From WLJO01 sp032117595 (GTDB lineage Bacteria; Actinomycetota; Acidimicrobiia; Acidimicrobiales; Ilumatobacteraceae): a stretch of 26,675 nt of DNA. Each line of letters starts with the position of its first letter. Within the stretch, counting starts at the first letter, position 1. The DNA lies in NCBI GenBank assembly GCA_032117595.1, contig JAULYZ010000067.1, forward strand, positions 1-26,675, in the 5' to 3' direction. Shown here piece by piece: positions 21,409 through 26,675 of the stretch. Position numbers and translations under genes: made by a program. The notes beneath the pieces are model-generated. The model saw only the letters and a list, made by a program, of their open reading frames with translations, was not told the DNA's origin and searched no databases.

Positions 21409-22869
21409 TCAGGCCAGCTCGATGTCGAGCCAGAGCTCGCGGATGGCGCCGAGGCCGATCGGCGGGAGCGTGACCCCATCGATGTCCTTGGGCATCTTGT
21501 CGGCGTGGATCGAGACCTTCTTCAGGCGACGGCGGAGCAGCTTGGAACCCACGACCGCTTCCTGGTGGGAGATCCACGCACCGGGGCACAGGTGCGGCCC
21601 GACACCGAACGCCATGTGGCTGTGCCGGCCATCATCGTGATGACCGCTGCGGATGATCTTGCCGCTGTAGAGGTCGCTGCGGAAGATGTCGAAGGCCTCG
21701 GGGTCGGCGAAGATCCGGTCGTCGTGGTTCGCCGAGAAGTCCACCATCTGGCACAGCGAACCGGCGGGGATCGTCACGCCGTGAAGCTCAACGTCGTAGG
21801 TGTTGTGGCGGGGCTGACCACCGATCGAGCTGGCGCAGCGCAGCGTCTCGTGGAACGCCGTGTCCCACAGCGCCTCGTCGCCTGACACCGCTGCAAACTG
21901 CTCTGGGTGGAGCAGCAGCAGGTACCACATGTTCATGATGGCGCCGCGCGTGGTCTCGCCGCCGCCGCCGACGATGAGCGCGATGTTGGAGGTGATCTCC
22001 TCGGTGGACAAGTAGTCGCCGTCGAGAACTGACTCACAGAGCTGGGTGATGATGTCCTTGCCCACCACCTTGCCAGCGTGGTCGTAGAGGTATCCCGGTT
22101 CGCGGCGGCGCAGCTCGACGAGGCTCGAGACGTAGTCCTCGAGGTCCTGGCGTGCCCGGATGCCGTTGGGGGCGGTCTCGGAACCTCCGAGGCCGGTCAT
22201 CATCGAGTAGTACCAGTAGAAGAACTTGTCCTTCACATCGTCGGGGATGCCGAGCACCTGGCAGACCACGCGGATGGGGAACTCGTTGGCGAAGGCGAGG
22301 CCGAGCTCGATGGTGAGCGTGCCGTCGGCATTGCGCGTCACCCCGGGCGGCGGCGAGTCGCTGAGCCACGACTCGATCATGCTGTCGGCGAGCCGTTCGA
22401 TCGCGTAGATCCGCTTCTCGAGGGCCTGACCCACGAGATGACGTCCATAGAGATTGCGCCGACGGCGGTGCTCCACACCGGAGAGCTCGAGTTGGGTGTT
22501 GCCGAGCACACCGGACGACGACCCCTTCGGGATCGTGTTGAACCCCTCTTCGTCGAAGTAGCAGCGCGTGATGTCCTCGTACCGGGTGATCCAGTAGGTG
22601 TTGTGAAGCTTGTCGAAGTACACCGGGTAGTGGTCGCGCAGGATCCGGTAGTACGGGTAGGGATTGCGGGCGAACTCGGCCGAGTCGAGGATGCGCGGGT
22701 CGAACAACGGGGTGCCGTCGGGGGCGTGTCCCATGTCGTACGCCTGGCCGATGGGCATGAAGGGAAACTCTTTCTTGGGCGCCACCTCGGCACCTTCAGC
22801 ACCGACACCCGCCCCCTCGAGGTCGAGTGCCTGGTTGAGGACCGAGTGGAACGGACAGGTCATCGTCAT
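21409..22869 (-). CDS. Cytochrome P450 (canonical, partner of the Cys-less homologue)
   Basis: 486-residue heme-thiolate monooxygenase, longer than most bacterial P450s (about 400-420). The extra length is an N-terminal region (1-60) starting MTMTCPFHSVLNQALDLEGA. The I-helix GGGETTR (302-308), the C-helix SGVEHRRRRNL, the K-helix ETLR (341-344) and the heme loop AFGVGPHLCPGAW with Cys428 are all present. The ATG at 22869 has GGGGG 7 nt upstream and a TATAGT -10 about 30 nt upstream; the open frame to 22956 includes the promoter, so I reject it. It is the first gene of the minus-strand unit P450, Cys-less P450, DUF1537 kinase, PdxA2. A 7Fe ferredoxin gene is divergent next door and is the obvious electron donor. 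The substrate is unknown. Confidence 0.95.
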   Translation of the reverse strand: MTMTCPFHSVLNQALDLEGAGVGAEGAEVAPKKEFPFMPIGQAYDMGHAPDGTPLFDPRILDSAEFARNPYPYYRILRDHYPVYFDKLHNTYWITRYEDITRCYFDEEGFNTIPKGSSSGVLGNTQLELSGVEHRRRRNLYGRHLVGQALEKRIYAIERLADSMIESWLSDSPPPGVTRNADGTLTIELGLAFANEFPIRVVCQVLGIPDDVKDKFFYWYYSMMTGLGGSETAPNGIRARQDLEDYVSSLVELRRREPGYLYDHAGKVVGKDIITQLCESVLDGDYLSTEEITSNIALIVGGGGETTRGAIMNMWYLLLLHPEQFAAVSGDEALWDTAFHETLRCASSIGGQPRHNTYDVELHGVTIPAGSLCQMVDFSANHDDRIFADPEAFDIFRSDLYSGKIIRSGHHDDGRHSHMAFGVGPHLCPGAWISHQEAVVGSKLLRRRLKKVSIHADKMPKDIDGVTLPPIGLGAIRELWLDIELA

Positions 22870-22883
22870 CTTGAACCCCCGGA

Positions 22884-22900
22884 AGTCGACTGATTCGACT
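22884..22900. promoter_or_regulatory. Perfect palindrome AGTCGA-N5-TCGACT (operator candidate)
   Basis: AGTCGA, CTGAT, TCGACT: a 17-bp site with perfect 6-bp arms in the 112-nt gap between the divergent P450 (minus) and ferredoxin (plus) genes. It covers the predicted start point of the P450 transcript and touches the -10 boxes of both strands, so a bound dimeric repressor could block both. No regulator gene lies next to it. Confidence 0.6.
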
Positions 22901-22903
22901 ATA
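22898..22903 (-). promoter_or_regulatory. -10 element TATAGT of the P450 operon
   Basis: TATAGT on the minus strand predicts a start near 22891 and a leader of about 22 nt with the GGGGG ribosome site. It is an excellent -10 in very GC-rich DNA. No convincing -35 hexamer at 17 nt, so activator help is possible. Confidence 0.6.
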
Positions 22904-22905
22904 AC
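22900..22905 (+). promoter_or_regulatory. Possible -10 element TATAAC for the ferredoxin gene
   Basis: TATAAC on the plus strand overlaps the P450 -10 on the other strand. It would give a leader of about 70 nt before the ATG at 22982. No -35 at the right distance, and it could be a by-product of the minus-strand box. Confidence 0.35.
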
Positions 22906-22981
22906 GAGCGGGGGCACACGCCGACGAGAGCGCCCCCGGGCGCAATCATCCAGCAAGAGAGCAACGAGGGGGACCCGTCAC

Positions 22982-23269
22982 ATGCCGTCCGTGTACGTCA
23001 TCACCGACCCATGTATCGACGTGAAGGACAAGTCGTGCGTGGAGGTCTGCCCGGTGGACTGCATCAAGGACACCGACGACGACCGGGTCTGCTACATCGA
23101 TCCCGAGGAATGCATCGGCTGCAACCTCTGTCTCGCAGCCTGCCCCGTGGGGGCCATCTTCACCGCCGAGGACATCCCGGCCGCATCACGCCAGTGGGTG
23201 GAGATCAACGCACTCTGGTTCAGCGACCCCGCGGGTGCCCGGGCCAAGGTCGACTCGATCGCCGGCTGA
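22982..23269 (+). CDS. fdxA: 7Fe ferredoxin ([3Fe-4S][4Fe-4S], FdxA type)
   Basis: 95-residue electron carrier. It starts MPSVYVITDPCIDVKDKSCV. The cysteines fit the seven-iron pattern: Cys11, Cys19 and Cys54 for the [3Fe-4S] cluster and Cys23, Cys44, Cys47, Cys50 for the [4Fe-4S] cluster (EVCPVDCI and CIGCNLCLAACP). Extra Cys27 and Cys37 are also present. The C-terminal SRQWVEINALWFSDPAGARA helix is typical of FdxA. The ATG has GAGGGGG about 9 nt upstream. It is divergent from the canonical P450 and shares the regulatory gap with it, so it is the likely donor to that P450, and perhaps to the other oxygenases in the region. No ferredoxin reductase gene is in the window. It ends about 70 nt before the convergent DUF5522 gene. 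Confidence 0.95.
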   Translation: MPSVYVITDPCIDVKDKSCVEVCPVDCIKDTDDDRVCYIDPEECIGCNLCLAACPVGAIFTAEDIPAASRQWVEINALWFSDPAGARAKVDSIAG

Positions 23270-23297
23270 CGACCCTCGGCCCCGCCGGGACGCCGAT

Positions 23298-23310
23298 GCC
23301 CGGATCGGGC
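23298..23310. terminator. Possible short hairpin between convergent genes
   Basis: GCCCG, GAT, CGGGC: a 5-bp all-GC stem with a 3-nt loop, 29 nt after the ferredoxin stop and 30 nt before the DUF5522 stop. Short and without T-tract, so uncertain. Confidence 0.3.
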
Positions 23311-23339
23311 CGCACGAACCTCAGCGCAACACGGACCGG

Positions 23340-23570
23340 TCAGGTCACGTACGGGCAGTGGCGACACCCGGACTCGCAGCAGTATCCGCGGTCGGCGTGG
23401 AACGCAGCGGTGAACACAAAGAGGCCCGACACCGGGTCGCGGTAGCCGGGTTCGCGGCGGTTCATCGCTGCTGCATGCAACTCGATGATTCGTGCGTAGT
23501 GCGGATGCGAGGGAGCCAACCGTTTGCGGTGCGGCTGCTCCAGCGGTCGATCAGCGAGCGGTGCCGGCAC
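23340..23570 (-). CDS. DUF5522-like small cysteine-rich protein (76 aa)
   Basis: 76-residue protein whose C-terminal half is a recognisable DUF5522 motif: GYRDPVSGLFVFTAAFH (42-58) and RGYCCESGCRHCPY (61-74). The four cysteines at 64, 65, 69 and 72 plus nearby His suggest a metal or Fe-S site, but no function is established. The N-terminal 25 residues are basic and Pro-rich and may belong to a shorter true start. The GTG at 23570 is supported by TATCGT 7 nt upstream. The gene lies downstream of the VOC gene on the same strand with a 39-nt gap. It is often seen as a stand-alone housekeeping-like gene in bacteria, so its link to the P450 system may be accidental. Confidence 0.78.
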   Translation of the reverse strand: MPAPLADRPLEQPHRKRLAPSHPHYARIIELHAAAMNRREPGYRDPVSGLFVFTAAFHADRGYCCESGCRHCPYVT

Positions 23571-23577
23571 GCCGGTG

Positions 23578-23583
23578 ACGATA
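23578..23583 (-). promoter_or_regulatory. Possible -10 element TATCGT before the DUF5522 gene
   Basis: TATCGT, then CACCGGC (7 nt), then GTG at 23570 on the minus strand. It fits the leaderless pattern seen elsewhere in the window. The start codon itself is less sure than at the other sites. Confidence 0.4.
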
Positions 23584-23609
23584 CCGGCGGCCGGACCCAG
23601 CGCTGAGGC

Positions 23610-24161
23610 CTAGCGGCCCGAGGCGTTCTGGCTGGCGTCGCGACGACGGATCACCGGGTCGTCGCCCCGCCGGTAGAGCTCGTGCGCACGGCGCCACTGG
23701 GCGAACGCTCCGAGGATGTGCGGCGGGTCGCCGTGGATCTCGGTGAATCCGCCGTTGACGTGACGGGTGTCGAAGTACGCCGCATCGACGCCATCGGCGT
23801 AGAGGCGGCAGGCCGGCACGAGCCCGAGGTCGATCAGGCGCTGGTACTCGGCCTCGAAGTCGTTCACGAGGTAGGCCATGTGGTGATAGCCCTGCTCGCC
23901 CTTGGCGTACATGTCGCGGTAGATCGACGGGGTCTCGTCGTGCTGGACGATGAATTGGATCATCGTGTCGCCGAGGTAGCCGAACGCGTACGAGACATCG
24001 GCCTCCTGCGCTGTCTCGCGGTACATGAACTTGTCGCACTTGTGGTGGTTCGTGACCACGAACGGGCCGGCGCCGTACAGACGGCTCCACTCCTGGATGG
24101 CCTCATCCAGGTCGTTCACGAAATACGCCTGCTGGAACAGCGTGTAACGGTCCATCAACAT
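23610..24161 (-). CDS. VOC-fold (glyoxalase/dioxygenase superfamily) protein
   Basis: 183-residue protein of the vicinal-oxygen-chelate fold, metal-dependent isomerases, lyases, epimerases or ring-cleaving enzymes. FQQAYFVNDLDEAIQEW begins the first beta-alpha-beta repeat, with Gln11 at a usual metal position. GYHHMAYLVNDFEAEYQRL starts the second, with His93/His94. Glu141 in GGFTEIHGD is the usual last ligand. A short polar C-tail (RRGDDPVIRRRDASQNASGR) is disordered-looking. Start: ATG 24161 with AAGGGG upstream; another ATG two codons later is possible. A TATCGT -10 lies at 24193-24198. Similar proteins annotated as glyoxalase/bleomycin-resistance occur in steroid and aromatic degradation regions. 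The exact reaction cannot be assigned, because ring-cleaving dioxygenases need two His and one Glu that I can place only tentatively. Confidence 0.87.
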   Translation of the reverse strand: MLMDRYTLFQQAYFVNDLDEAIQEWSRLYGAGPFVVTNHHKCDKFMYRETAQEADVSYAFGYLGDTMIQFIVQHDETPSIYRDMYAKGEQGYHHMAYLVNDFEAEYQRLIDLGLVPACRLYADGVDAAYFDTRHVNGGFTEIHGDPPHILGAFAQWRRAHELYRRGDDPVIRRRDASQNASGR

Positions 24162-24192
24162 CTCGGGTTCCCCTTCCCTCGGCCGATGCGCC

Positions 24193-24198
24193 ACGATA
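24193..24198 (-). promoter_or_regulatory. Putative -10 element TATCGT of the VOC gene
   Basis: TATCGT on the minus strand would start transcription near 24186, giving a leader of about 25 nt that holds the AAGGGG ribosome site. This is a leadered gene, unlike the TANNNT-N6 class. Confidence 0.42.
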
Positions 24199-24238
24199 GG
24201 TCATGGCGCCTCGTCGGCGCACAAGCGGGGAGGACATC

Positions 24239-25078
24239 GTGCAGGGACTTGCAGGCAAGGTGGCAGTGGTGACGGGGGCGGCCCGCAAGCGCGGGATCGG
24301 GCGGGCGATCGCCCTGCGCCTCGCCGAGGAGGGCTGTGACGTGGTGGTTACCGGGTTCCCCCGGGACCCGTCGTCGTACCCCGAGCACGAACGCGCCGAG
24401 GGTTGGCGCGGCGTCCACAGCGTGGCGGCCGAGATCGAGGAGATGGGTCGGCGGGCGCTCGCCGTCGAGTTCGATGTGGTCGACCCGGCCGCCGTGCGCT
24501 CGACGGCCGACGACGTCATGTCGAGGTTCGGTCGGCTCGACGTCATCGTGAACAATGCGGCACTCCCGAGCGAGGCCGGCGCTGCGCCGATTCTCGACAT
24601 GGACGATGAGGTCTGGTACCGCACGGTGGATGTGAACCTCAACGGGGTGTATCTCGTCACCAAGTTCGGCGGGCGAGCGATGCGCGACGCCGGCAACGGC
24701 GGCGTGATCATCAACATCTCGTCGATGGCGGGACGCCAGGGCCTCCCGAACTACGGCGCGTACTGCGCGACGAAGTGGGCGCTCATCGGCCTCACCCAGC
24801 AGCTCGCCGTCGAGCTCGCCCCGTCGCGGATCCGGGTGAACTGTGTGTGCCCCGGCTCCACCGACACCGACATGATGGACGGCACCTTCGGACGCACTGC
24901 CAAGCGGTACAACCTGCCTGCTGAGGCACCGCGCCAGGGTGCCGTGAGCCGGATCCCGTGGGGCCGACAGGGCCGCGTGGAGGAGCAGGCGGCCGCCGTT
25001 GCGTTCCTCGCGAGCGACGACGCCAGCTACATCACCGGCCAGACACTCAATGTGGACGGCGGCCTGCGGATGGACTGA
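24239..25078 (+). CDS. Short-chain dehydrogenase/reductase (classical SDR)
   Basis: 279-residue NAD(P)-dependent oxidoreductase. The cofactor loop TGAARKRGIGRAIA (13-26) has the two-residue insertion Arg-Lys-Arg typical of a subgroup that often prefers NADP. VNNAA is at 104-108, and the catalytic Ser162, Tyr175 and Lys179 are properly spaced. An insert PRDPSSYPEHERAEGWRG lies at 41-58 and a lid segment GRTAKRYNLPAEAPRQG at 218-234. It ends with ITGQTLNVDGGLRMD, the normal SDR C-terminus. The GTG at 24239 is chosen because GGGGAGGA lies 4 nt upstream; the ATG at 24203 would put 12 unmatched residues before the fold. It is divergent from the VOC gene. Substrate unknown; an alcohol or ketone intermediate of the region is likely. 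Confidence 0.93.
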   Translation: MQGLAGKVAVVTGAARKRGIGRAIALRLAEEGCDVVVTGFPRDPSSYPEHERAEGWRGVHSVAAEIEEMGRRALAVEFDVVDPAAVRSTADDVMSRFGRLDVIVNNAALPSEAGAAPILDMDDEVWYRTVDVNLNGVYLVTKFGGRAMRDAGNGGVIINISSMAGRQGLPNYGAYCATKWALIGLTQQLAVELAPSRIRVNCVCPGSTDTDMMDGTFGRTAKRYNLPAEAPRQGAVSRIPWGRQGRVEEQAAAVAFLASDDASYITGQTLNVDGGLRMD

Positions 25079-25095
25079 GCCCGTAGGCGGCTCCG

Positions 25096-25479
25096 CTAAC
25101 GAACCGCAACTGCTGCGATCTCCATCTTCCACTCGGGCCGCGCGAGCGCCGGGACCGTGATGAGCACCGACGCAACACGCCGTCCGCCGAGGGCCCGGTC
25201 GCGGGCCGCCATCACGCCGGCAAGGGGCTGACCGACCACTGCGTAGGTGGTGATCGAGACGATGTCGTCGAGGCTCATGCCCGCCTCGGTGCAGATCGCA
25301 GCGAGGTTCTGCCAGGTCACCTCGGCCTGTTCGGCCACGTCGTCGGGAAGGCTGCCGTCGGGGCGCACACCCACGGCTCCCGAGAGGTGCAGGATGCTCG
25401 ATACTCCCGTGCTCAGCACAGCATGTGCGTAGTTCGCTGCAGTCGGGGCAATCGAGGTGGGGTTGATCTCACGGTTCAC
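25096..25479 (-). CDS. RidA/YjgF-family protein
   Basis: 127-residue member of the RidA/YjgF/UK114 family, trimeric small proteins that hydrolyse reactive enamine/imine intermediates or act as other small-molecule lyases. Visible family features: YAHAVLSTGVSSILHLSGAV at the N-terminus, DVAEQAEVTWQNLAAICTEA and SLDDIVSITTYAV in the middle. The end is VPALARPEWKMEIAAVAV, where the Arg-Pro-Glu and the following Glu match the active-site tail. The GTG at 25479 has GAGGA at a suitable distance; the long open frame to 25728 overlaps the permease gene. It converges with the SDR with a 17-nt gap and is divergent from the permease. Together with amidohydrolases it hints at a nitrogen-bearing intermediate, but RidA proteins are also common housekeeping genes. 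Confidence 0.9.
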   Translation of the reverse strand: MNREINPTSIAPTAANYAHAVLSTGVSSILHLSGAVGVRPDGSLPDDVAEQAEVTWQNLAAICTEAGMSLDDIVSITTYAVVGQPLAGVMAARDRALGGRRVASVLITVPALARPEWKMEIAAVAVR

Positions 25480-25579
25480 CGGGCGATCCTCGCACGAAAT
25501 GGCCGCACGGCCGGCGGGGCACCCCGTACCCTCCTCCGGGCAGCAACGGCTCTGGCCGACTGCTGCAACGAGGAGACAG

Positions 25580-26329
25580 GTGATTTCGATCGGAGACGCA
25601 CTCGGTGCCGGCGGCGCAGGGCTCGCTGCCGGGCTGATCAACGCCGTGGCGGGCGGAGGGACGCTGGTGTCGTTCCCCGTGCTCGTCGCGCTCGGCGTTC
25701 CGACGGTCTCGGCCAACATCACGAACACCGTTGCCCTCTGCCCCGGCTACCTCGGTGGAGCGGCGGCGCAGCGTCACGACCTCGCCGAGAACCGTGACCG
25801 ACTCCGCTCGCTGCTCCCGGCAGCCGCAGCTGGTGGCCTCACGGGGTCGGTCCTGCTCATGGTGTCGCCCGAGCGACTCTTCCGAAACCTGATCCCCTAT
25901 CTCATCCTTGTGGCCTGCGCGCTGCTCGCCGGGCAACCACTCATCAAGAAATGGCTCGGCGCCGCCCCGCAAGCGCGCCCAGGCAGTCCCCTGCTCGTCG
26001 TAGCCGTGTTCCTCTGCGCCGTGTACGGCGGATACTTCGGGGCCGGACTCGGCATCATGTTGCTTGCCGTGCTCGGACTCGCGCTGCACGATCCGCTCGT
26101 ACGGGTCAATGCTCTCAAGCAGGTGCTCTCGTTCGTCATCAACGTGCTCGCAGCACTCTTCTTCCTGTTCTCCGGGAAGGTGTTCTGGGCATTCGCCGCA
26201 GTCATGGCGGTGACGAGCCTCATTGGCGGTCACCTCGGTGGGCGCCTCGTCGGGCGCCTCAACCCGGTGGTGCTGCGCACCGTGGTGGTGCTGTTCGGGC
26301 TCGGCGCCGCCATTCGCTTCTTCATCTGA
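25580..26329 (+). CDS. TauE/SafE family membrane permease (sulfite/anion exporter type)
   Basis: 249-residue multi-spanning membrane protein, the normal size for TauE/SafE. It begins ISIGDALGAGGAGLAAGLIN, then AVAGGGTLVSFPVLVALGVP, the family's signature first repeat; the second repeat is seen at YGGYFGAGLGIMLLAVLGLA. About eight hydrophobic helices are visible, ending VVLFGLGAAIRFFI. The GTG at 25580 has GAGGAG 4 nt upstream; an open frame from 25457 covers the RidA start and is not used. Members move sulfite, sulfoacetate, taurine-derived anions or other organic anions. Nothing in the neighbourhood shows sulfur metabolism, so the transported compound is unknown and it may export a pathway acid. 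Confidence 0.92.
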   Translation: MISIGDALGAGGAGLAAGLINAVAGGGTLVSFPVLVALGVPTVSANITNTVALCPGYLGGAAAQRHDLAENRDRLRSLLPAAAAGGLTGSVLLMVSPERLFRNLIPYLILVACALLAGQPLIKKWLGAAPQARPGSPLLVVAVFLCAVYGGYFGAGLGIMLLAVLGLALHDPLVRVNALKQVLSFVINVLAALFFLFSGKVFWAFAAVMAVTSLIGGHLGGRLVGRLNPVVLRTVVVLFGLGAAIRFFI

Positions 26330-26356
26330 CCGGCTCCCACTGCAGTCATCGACGCT

Positions 26357-26377
26357 CCGGGGTCGCAACGACCTCGG
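26357..26377 (+). terminator. Hairpin terminator after the permease gene
   Basis: CCGGGGTCG, loop CAA, CGACCTCGG: a 9-bp stem with one G-U pair, starting 27 nt after the permease stop and ending before the photolyase-related gene. No T-tract, as for the other terminators here. Confidence 0.55.
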
Positions 26378-26400
26378 GTCGCGCCTGCTCCAGCCCGACG

Positions 26401-26406
26401 TACGCT
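26401..26406 (+). promoter_or_regulatory. Putative -10 element TACGCT of a leaderless promoter (photolyase-related gene)
   Basis: TACGCT, then CGGGGC (6 nt), then ATG at 26413. The 18-nt block CGTACGCTCGGGGCATGA matches the DUF1330 start region at 17 of 18 positions. The GGGG could also act as a weak ribosome site, though only 1-2 nt from the ATG. Confidence 0.52.
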
Positions 26407-26412
26407 CGGGGC

Positions 26413-26675
26413 ATGAAGACCGTGTGGGTGCTCGGCGATCAGTTGAGCCGAGGCGTCGGTGCACTCGCCACCGCCGACCCGTCCACGACCCGGATCCTCA
26501 TGGTGGAGAGCCTCGACAAGCTGCGAGGGCGACGGTGGCACATGCAGCGCGCCCACCTCGTGATCAGCAGCATGCGCCACCTTGCACAGGAACTCCGCTC
26601 CGAGGGCTTCGATGTCGACTACCGGCGCGCAGACTCCCTGCGGGCCGGGCTGCGGCAGCACCGTGCCGAGCACTC
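26413..26675 (+). CDS. Photolyase-related protein (DPRP / FeS-BCP cryptochrome-photolyase family), 5' part only
   Basis: First 87 codons of a gene that runs off the right edge. The N-terminus KTVWVLGDQLSRGVGALATA then a long helix segment DKLRGRRWHMQRAHLVISSM matches deoxyribodipyrimidine photolyase-related proteins. Their W-V-L-G-D-Q-L and H-x-x-R-x-x-L-x-x-S/A-M-R-H motifs belong to the N-terminal Rossmann-like domain of the Fe-S (6-4) photolyases. Full-length proteins are about 500 residues and bind FAD, a lumazine-type antenna and a [4Fe-4S] cluster; none of those sites is in the window. It starts after a terminator and has its own leaderless-type promoter. It would be a DNA-repair or light-response gene unrelated to the catabolic set. 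Confidence 0.87.
   Translation, partial: MKTVWVLGDQLSRGVGALATADPSTTRILMVESLDKLRGRRWHMQRAHLVISSMRHLAQELRSEGFDVDYRRADSLRAGLRQHRAEH

Noticed and set aside
22870..22981. KstR or KstR2 operator of a cholesterol regulon
   Set aside because: The palindrome AGTCGA-N5-TCGACT does not match the consensus forms I know for either repressor.

Overview
The window looks like a chromosomal segment of a high-GC actinobacterium. The mix of gene families (Cys-less and canonical P450s, amidohydrolase-family-3 enzymes, NTF2-like proteins, acyl-CoA dehydrogenases, a 7Fe ferredoxin), the frequent GTG starts and the leaderless-type promoters suggest class Acidimicrobiia (Ilumatobacter-like). That placement is inference from gene content, not a measured phylogeny. 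No rRNA, tRNA, transposase, integrase, CRISPR array or plasmid/phage backbone gene was seen. No recognisable transcription-factor gene is present in the whole 26.7 kb. Coding density is very high; no gap between genes exceeds about 155 bases.

Layout from left to right. At 1-3215 (minus) there is a truncated membrane acyltransferase and an M3 peptidase joined by a GTGA overlap. At 3287-6625 there is an SDR (+), a tandem EthD protein and a DUF1330 protein (both minus), and an orphan Rieske oxygenase alpha subunit (+) that ends in a strong hairpin. At 6677-12650 there is an acyl-CoA dehydrogenase (minus), two tiny overlapping genes plus an amidohydrolase (+), a P450 (minus) and a second acyl-CoA dehydrogenase (+). 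At 12684-16371 (minus) there are two NTF2-like proteins, an SDR and a second amidohydrolase, with an odd 20-bp tandem repeat at one gene junction. At 16524-18019 (+) there is an APH-fold kinase like that of ACAD10/11 and a small overlapping partner. At 18031-22869 (minus) four genes run in one direction: a canonical P450, a P450 homologue without the heme cysteine, a DUF1537 sugar-acid kinase and a PdxA2-like dehydrogenase. At 22982-26675 there is a 7Fe ferredoxin (+), a DUF5522 protein and a VOC protein (minus), an SDR (+), a RidA-like protein (minus), a TauE/SafE permease (+) and the start of a photolyase-related protein (+).

Taken together, the middle 22 kb reads as an accessory catabolic region. 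Oxygenases (one Rieske, two canonical P450s, with a 7Fe ferredoxin as likely electron donor) would hydroxylate a hydrophobic substrate. SDRs would oxidise the alcohols, and the acyl-CoA dehydrogenases and hydroxyacyl-kinase-like protein would handle CoA-bound side chains. The amidohydrolases, NTF2, VOC, EthD and RidA proteins would act on intermediates. The actual substrate cannot be read from the sequence.

The strongest unusual signals are: (i) the tandem P450 / Cys-less P450 pair; (ii) a two-class start-site architecture, in which genes without a Shine-Dalgarno sequence carry TANNNT 6 or 7 nt before the start codon; (iii) a tandem repeat that appears to have turned an ancestral GTGA stop/start overlap into a relay of 7-codon mini-ORFs; (iv) a perfect palindrome in the P450-ferredoxin intergenic region; and (v) D-threonate-type kinase/dehydrogenase genes placed directly behind the P450s.
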